Assembly (NCBI RefSeq): GCF_029211185.1
Contig: NZ_JARGDO010000019.1
Coordinates: forward strand, 1 to 64,000
Source: Tessaracoccus caeni
GTDB lineage: Bacteria > Actinomycetota > Actinomycetes > Propionibacteriales > Propionibacteriaceae
Length of the DNA: 64,000 nt
Direction of reading: 5' to 3'
How positions within the stretch are numbered: the stretch's first letter is position 1; every line of letters begins with the position of its first letter. Under the pieces are notes generated by a model. The model was not told the DNA's origin. It searched no databases and saw only the letters and a list, made by a program, of their open reading frames with translations. Shown here piece by piece: positions 60,158-64,000 of the stretch. The position numbers were made by a program, and so were the translations under genes.

Positions 60158-60835
60158 TCAGCGGCGGAGCAGATGCTTCGGGATGTGTTCCACGAACCTC
60201 ACCAGGAGGCTGGACAAGGGCTCAACGGCCTCCGGTAGTTCCAGCCCATTGCGCCAGGACATCGACTCCGGCTGCCACATCAGCACCCAGTCGTCGACCA
60301 TCCGGATCTGGAAGTCGCGGGCGGGGGAGTTCAGCAGGAACTCCATCATGCGCGGATCGATCAGGGCATGGGTGGTGCGCTCGTCGGCACCCTTGACGAG
60401 GAACGCGTCATTGAAGGCGCTGGACTCGAACTGGATGTCCTGGGCGCCGAACAGCTTGGTCACCTTCGCCCCGACGGTCTCGTGCAGGATGCGCGTCTCG
60501 GGCAAGGCGACCGGCGTACGGGCCGCTGCCATCGTCATCTCGATGGTGCGCGTGTTCTTGTCGTCGATGCGCTCCTCGTAGGTGTACTCGAATACGTGCA
60601 CGGGAACGCCCCGCACGATGCCCGTGAAGATGTCGCGGATTCGGCCGCCGCTCTGGTTCAGCGGCATGCCACGCCAGTGCCCGAGGAACGAACGATCGTA
60701 GGGTGTGTAGGTGAAGCCGATCTGCTTCGCATAGGCCGTGTACCGCTCGAGCTTGCGCTGATGCAACCACCAGGCGACCCACGCGCCACCGGCCACGACG
60801 ACGATCAGCAGCAAGACGAGAAGCATGTCATTCAT
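60158..60835 (-). CDS. Membrane-anchored protein of unknown family (paralogue 2)
   Basis: 225 residues from ATG 60835 with AGGAGG upstream. N-terminal helix (LLLVLLLIVVVAGGAWVAWW), then the soluble domain found also at 52544-53557 (shared FESxAFNxAF, DER and DPRMMEFLL blocks). It lacks the two C-terminal helices of paralogue 1. No family name or catalytic motif known to me. Confidence 0.7.
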   Translation of the reverse strand: MNDMLLVLLLIVVVAGGAWVAWWLHQRKLERYTAYAKQIGFTYTPYDRSFLGHWRGMPLNQSGGRIRDIFTGIVRGVPVHVFEYTYEERIDDKNTRTIEMTMAAARTPVALPETRILHETVGAKVTKLFGAQDIQFESSAFNDAFLVKGADERTTHALIDPRMMEFLLNSPARDFQIRMVDDWVLMWQPESMSWRNGLELPEAVEPLSSLLVRFVEHIPKHLLRR

Positions 60836-60947
60836 CGGGGCCTCCTGGGCGTCGCGGCGAGTCACCGTCCAATCTAGGGCAGACCAGGCAGAGGAGGGGC
60901 CCTGGGGTCCGACTCCGGCCACTGTCCCGAAATACGATCCGGCCGCT

Positions 60948-61925
60948 CTATCGAGGTAGTGGCTGGTACTGCAACGCCATGTTCTCAGCCTGAGTCCTGA
61001 GTGCGTGGCGCAGCTCGTCGGGGGAAAGCGCTTCTGCATCGGTGCCGAGCTGCCACATGGCCCATTCTGCGTGCCTCGAGTCCTGAAACGTCGCCTCGAT
61101 GCCGAGCCAGCCGTCAGGGTCACGAGTCTCAGCGAGGACCGCGAGGGCGGTGCCCGTGAGTTCGTCGCGGCGCGCTGGGTTCATGCGCAGCCGCACTGTG
61201 AGCTGATCGCCGCCCTCTCGAAAGTTCGTGCTTCTTTCGTGCCAGAGTTGTTCAAGATCGACTTTCTCGGGGCGCTGGGCGGCCTCCGCGAGTTCTTCCG
61301 CCTCGAGGATGCGGGAGAGCCGGTAAGTGCGGTCGGCCCCATTGACGGCGGCGAGCAGGTAACCCTTGTCGCGCACGGTGACCAGGCCGATAGGGTCCAC
61401 GGTTCGCCATTTCGGTTCGCGGTCTACGGCGGCATAGCGGATGCGCAGCTTGTGACCAGCGAGCACGGCACGGCGTACCTCGGTCAGCACGATTGGGTCG
61501 AGTTCTTCGGCGGTCTGCCGCCGCGAGAGCAGATCGCGCTCGGGTTCGATCAAGAGCCGCTGTGCCGCGTCGCTCGTGCTCGCCTTGTGCGAGTCAGGGA
61601 GCGCATCGACCACTTTGCGCATGGCCGAGGCAAGCGACGAGCTGAGGCCGAAGACTTGCTCACCGCGCCCCGATCCTGCCGCGAAGAGCGCGAGTGCTTC
61701 GTCTTGGTTCAGGCCCGTGAGTTCGGTCCGGAATCCTGGCAGCAGCTCGAAGCCGCCGTGTCGGCCTCGCTCGGCGTAGACCGGCACCCCCGCCGCAGAC
61801 AACGCCTCGATGTCGCGCAGCACGGTCCGGGTGGAGACTTCCAGCTCTGTAGCGAGAGCTTCGGCTGACATTCGGCCGCGTTGGCGCAGCAGGAGCACCA
61901 GGGAAACCAAGCGATCAGCGCGCAT
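60948..61925 (-). CDS. WYL-domain transcriptional regulator (YafY type)
   Basis: 325 residues from ATG 61925; an ATG eight codons upstream (61949) lies inside an inverted repeat and is less likely. DeoR-like HTH (RMSAEALATELEVSTRTVLR, DIEALSAAGVPVYAERGRHG) and a WYL domain (IRYAAVDREPKWRTVDPIGL, YLLAAVNGADRTYRLSRI) plus the WCX tail. Such proteins sense small ligands or nucleic acid and control a neighbour, here the divergent RidA gene. Confidence 0.9.
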   Translation of the reverse strand: MRADRLVSLVLLLRQRGRMSAEALATELEVSTRTVLRDIEALSAAGVPVYAERGRHGGFELLPGFRTELTGLNQDEALALFAAGSGRGEQVFGLSSSLASAMRKVVDALPDSHKASTSDAAQRLLIEPERDLLSRRQTAEELDPIVLTEVRRAVLAGHKLRIRYAAVDREPKWRTVDPIGLVTVRDKGYLLAAVNGADRTYRLSRILEAEELAEAAQRPEKVDLEQLWHERSTNFREGGDQLTVRLRMNPARRDELTGTALAVLAETRDPDGWLGIEATFQDSRHAEWAMWQLGTDAEALSPDELRHALRTQAENMALQYQPLPR

Positions 61926-61946
61926 GTTTCTATTCTTAGCAGAATA

Positions 61947-61965
61947 CATGACACAAGGTGTCGTG
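61947..61965. promoter_or_regulatory. Inverted repeat between WYL and RidA genes
   Basis: CATGACAC-AAG-GTGTCGTG: arms pair at 7 of 8 positions. TGACA...TGTC-type sites are usual for WYL/YafY regulators with a DeoR HTH. Confidence 0.55.
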
Positions 61966-62054
61966 ATTTATCGAAAGAGTGGATACCACGACGTTGAACC
62001 GGCCGCGACAGGGCGGCTGGGCGTGGTATTTCCAAGAATCGAACGGAGCAAAGA

Positions 62055-62456
62055 ATGTCAGTTGAACGAACCGCCGTGAATCCGGTGAGCTGGTCGCTCG
62101 AGATGGGTTTCAACCAGGGCGAAATCATCACGGGGGCGACGCGCACCCTCTACATCTCGGGGCAGACCGCGATGAGCGCCGAGGGCAGGCCGGAGTACGA
62201 CGGCGACATGTCCGGTCAGCTCGGCCTCGCCGTGGACAACCTCGAAGCGGTGCTCGCAGCAGCAGGGATGGCGCTGGCGAACCTCGTGCGCCTCAACGTC
62301 TACACCACCGACGTCGATGCCCTGTTCCCGCACTACGGCGTGCTGGCCGGGCGGCTCGGCGCGGCAGGCATCTCGCCCACGACCACCATGCTCGGCGTGA
62401 CACGCCTCGCGGTGCCGGGGCAGATGGTCGAACTCGAGGGCACCGCCGTCGCCTAA
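62055..62456 (+). CDS. RidA family protein
   Basis: 133 residues with GGAGCAAAG before the ATG. RidA (YjgF/UK114) chorismate-mutase-like fold: ATRTLYISGQTAMSAEG, QLGLAVDNLEAVLAAAGMAL, LVRLNVYTTDVDALFPHYGV. The position of the catalytic Arg of enamine deaminases near the C-terminus (usually R-V/I-E) is not conserved: GVTRLAVPGQMVELEGTAVA has R-L-A and V-E-L-E. It may act in another RidA subclass. Divergent from the WYL regulator. Confidence 0.87.
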   Translation: MSVERTAVNPVSWSLEMGFNQGEIITGATRTLYISGQTAMSAEGRPEYDGDMSGQLGLAVDNLEAVLAAAGMALANLVRLNVYTTDVDALFPHYGVLAGRLGAAGISPTTTMLGVTRLAVPGQMVELEGTAVA

Positions 62457-62470
62457 TCCGTCGCACGCGC

Positions 62471-62503
62471 GTTGCTCGCGTCGCGCACCGTGGCGCGAGC
62501 AAC
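62471..62503 (+). terminator. Hairpin after ridA-like gene
   Basis: GTTGCTCGCG (62471-62480) and CGCGAGCAAC (62494-62503) pair perfectly over 10 bp around a 13-nt loop. No U tract. From 62504 to 62612 a short plus-strand frame (end EFADAVRAIPTWSSVST) is open but too short to call. Confidence 0.6.
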
Positions 62504-62612
62504 AGCGCGGCAGGGGGAAATACATAGACTCCACAGCGAACCAGGAGGGCGCGGCACCGCCCGAGTTTGCTGATGCGGTGCGCGCTATTCCTACTTGGTC
62601 TAGCGTCTCGAC

Positions 62613-63434
62613 TTAGGGTGCTGGGAAACGGGGGTCTTGCGCGTAGTCTTTTTGGCGCAGCTCGAGCGCAGCGTGTACTTGCTCGGGGGAGTCGTCGCCA
62701 ACGAGCACGCGAAGCCGGTTGTCGTCCTGTGCGGCGATGTGGGCCAGGATCGCGGCCGCAGCATCGGCCGGCGCGGTTCCCCCCATCGGCTCGCCCTGGG
62801 GCCAAGGAACTTCAGCGGTGCCGAACAGCTCAGTCCGTAGCTCGTCATATGCCGAGCTGGGGGAGCTGAACCGCATACTTCCGCCCGCCCAATCCGTGTC
62901 GAGTGATCCTGGCTCGATCAGCGAGACACGGATGCCGAACCGTCGTACCTCGGCTGCCATTGCTTCGCTGAACGCCTCCAGCCCCCACTTCGACGTGTTG
63001 TACAGGCCGAGCGTCGGCATCGTGCCGACTGCGCCAACGGTCGAAATCTGAACGATATGCCCGGCACCCTGGCTTCGCATGATCGGAATAGCGCTCTGAC
63101 TCAACCACAGCGGGCCGAGCAGATTGGTGTCGATGATCGAACGTGCTTCATCCTCTGAGACTTCTTCGATAGCACCGATCAGGCCATAGCCCGCATTGTT
63201 TACGAGCACGTCGAGCCGGCCGAAACGCTCTTTCACCGCCTCAACGGCTTCGCGCGCCGCCTGGCGGTCACGCACGTCGAGAGTTAGCACGGTCAGGCGT
63301 TCGTGCTCGGGTAACGTGCACTCGCCGCGCACAGTAGCAACCACGACGTGTCCGGCCTCGAGAACTGCGAGGGTGAGTCCTCGGCCCAGGCCGCGATTGC
63401 CACCGGTAATCATCCATGTCTGTTGTGCGGTCAT
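62613..63434 (-). CDS. SDR family oxidoreductase
   Basis: 273-residue short-chain dehydrogenase. Cofactor motif MITGGNRGLGRGL, LTLDVRDR acidic loop, VNNAGYG, Ser in QISTVGAVG and the Y-x-x-x-K pair in GLYNTSKWGLEAFSEAM. Classical SDR, NAD(P) preference not clear. It is divergent from the TetR gene at the right edge, which is probably its regulator. Confidence 0.92.
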   Translation of the reverse strand: MTAQQTWMITGGNRGLGRGLTLAVLEAGHVVVATVRGECTLPEHERLTVLTLDVRDRQAAREAVEAVKERFGRLDVLVNNAGYGLIGAIEEVSEDEARSIIDTNLLGPLWLSQSAIPIMRSQGAGHIVQISTVGAVGTMPTLGLYNTSKWGLEAFSEAMAAEVRRFGIRVSLIEPGSLDTDWAGGSMRFSSPSSAYDELRTELFGTAEVPWPQGEPMGGTAPADAAAAILAHIAAQDDNRLRVLVGDDSPEQVHAALELRQKDYAQDPRFPAP

Positions 63435-63439
63435 GCCCT

Positions 63440-63486
63440 AACCATATCCAAAACTGTACGCTCCGTCTCGTTTCGGGGATATGGTT
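63440..63486. promoter_or_regulatory. Widely spaced inverted repeat between SDR and TetR genes
   Basis: AACCATATCC (63440-63449) and GGATATGGTT (63477-63486) are perfect 10-bp arms 27 nt apart, adjoining both start codons. They could be two operator half-sites or two separate binding sites for the TetR protein. Confidence 0.5.
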
Positions 63487-63491
63487 ATGTC

Positions 63492-64000
63492 ATGGCACGC
63501 CAGCGAACCCGCAGCAAAGTACATGAAGCCGTATTGTCTCTCGCCCGCGATACCCCGGTCGGGAAGATCACCATGGAGGGCATCGCGGCACGTGCCAGCA
63601 TCAGCAAGCAGACGCTCTATCGCACCTGGCCCTCGACCGGGGCCGTGTTCTTTGATGCGATCTTGGCGCGCAGCACGGATGAGGCGGGAACGGTCATCGT
63701 GCCGACCTCAGACAACCTCACCGCTGATCTTGAAGAGCTGGCGACCGCGACCATCGCGGAACTGACCGAGCCGAACCATGAGCCGCTGCTGCGCGCAGTG
63801 GCGGCCGAGATGCAATCTGATGAGATGCTGGCGGCACAGTACCGCGAGTTGCTGCTGAGCCCACAGCTCGCCGCCATCATCCAGCGCTTTCGGTTCGCGA
63901 GTGCTCCCGACCCCGAGGGTGCGGCCGAAGCGTTCGTCGCCCCGATCTTCCATTGCTGGTTTCTCCGAACCCACCCGCTCGATGCCGCTTGGGTAAAAGC
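63492..64000 (+). CDS. TetR/AcrR family regulator, cut by the window edge
   Basis: The frame from ATG 63492 is open to the end of the window (169 full codons), so the C-terminus is missing here. HTH: VGKITMEGIAARASISKQTL followed by YRTWPSTGAVFFDAIL. The later part (EPLLRAVAAEMQSDEMLAAQ, YRELLLSPQLAAIIQRF) fits the TetR_C_16-like ligand domain. Divergent from the SDR gene. Confidence 0.85.
   Translation, partial: MARQRTRSKVHEAVLSLARDTPVGKITMEGIAARASISKQTLYRTWPSTGAVFFDAILARSTDEAGTVIVPTSDNLTADLEELATATIAELTEPNHEPLLRAVAAEMQSDEMLAAQYRELLLSPQLAAIIQRFRFASAPDPEGAAEAFVAPIFHCWFLRTHPLDAAWVK

Noticed and set aside
1-64000. tRNA, rRNA, riboswitch, CRISPR array or prophage
   Set aside because: I looked for cloverleaf-like T-loop strings, regularly spaced direct repeats and integrase or capsid genes and found none that hold up by eye.

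Overview
This is a chromosomal window from a high-GC actinobacterium. The coding frames have strong G/C bias at third positions, GTG starts are common, overlapping ATGA/GTGA gene junctions are frequent, and the gene families are typically actinobacterial: an imuA-imuB-dnaE2 cassette, a YCII/ECF42 sigma pair, a Pknb-like membrane kinase, bacterial Hen1/Pnkp, WYL and AbiEi-DUF559 proteins. A Propionibacteriales or Micrococcales member is plausible, but no marker gene here fixes the genus. I see no rRNA, tRNA, CRISPR array, complete insertion sequence or prophage.

Layout. 0.4-3.4 kb is a minus-strand extracytosolic flavin operon (FMN-binding lipoprotein, ApbE flavin transferase, RnfD-FNR fusion). 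3.65-4.5 kb is a MntA/HepT toxin-antitoxin pair whose antitoxin carries an extra N-terminal HTH. 4.6-11.6 kb is a run of small accessory genes (dioxygenase-like Tat lipoprotein, Imm5-like, DinB-ankyrin, YdeI, an AbiEi-DUF559 protein, ADP-ribosylglycohydrolase, YagU). 11.7-18.1 kb holds a DUF2130 nuclease-like protein, a TetR regulator with a rifampin-phosphotransferase-like enzyme, and an alcohol dehydrogenase. 18.2-23.9 kb is the complete SOS mutagenesis cassette imuA-imuB-dnaE2 behind a probable leaderless, LexA-type promoter. 24-26.6 kb contains a frameshifted EamA exporter with its TetR regulator and, next to it, an AbiF-type HEPN gene preceded by a well-formed candidate small RNA.

26.7-39.1 kb is metabolic and efflux material: methyltransferase/cupin, aldo-keto reductase, and three regulator-transporter sets with visible palindromic operators (MFS/TetR/FtsX-type ABC; XRE-cupin/MFS; ArsR/MFS). 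39.2-42.2 kb has a secreted CshA-type surface protein and a YCII/ECF42 operon with a matching ECF promoter. 42.4-48.4 kb has an M23 peptidase, the Pnkp-Hen1 RNA repair pair and a membrane dipeptidase. 48.4-54.7 kb has MarR/MFS, DedA, DUF1801, GtrA, a membrane-anchored family of unknown function and a luciferase-like oxidoreductase. 54.8-59.8 kb has a hydrolase and a divergent module of secreted vWA protein, HTH regulator and transmembrane Ser/Thr kinase sharing a TGCAAA motif. The right end has VOC, a second copy of the unknown membrane family, WYL/RidA and SDR/TetR divergent pairs, the last TetR running off the edge.

The least conventional signals are (i) the candidate RNA in front of the AbiF HEPN gene, (ii) three long intergenic hairpins with unrelated stems but nearly the same apical loop (ACSTATTKC), two of which bracket the AbiEi-DUF559 gene, (iii) a decayed second YCII C-terminus between the YCII gene and its sigma factor, and (iv) the vWA/HTH/kinase module. 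RNA-cutting (HepT, AbiF) and RNA-mending (Hen1/Pnkp) genes lie within about 45 kb of each other.
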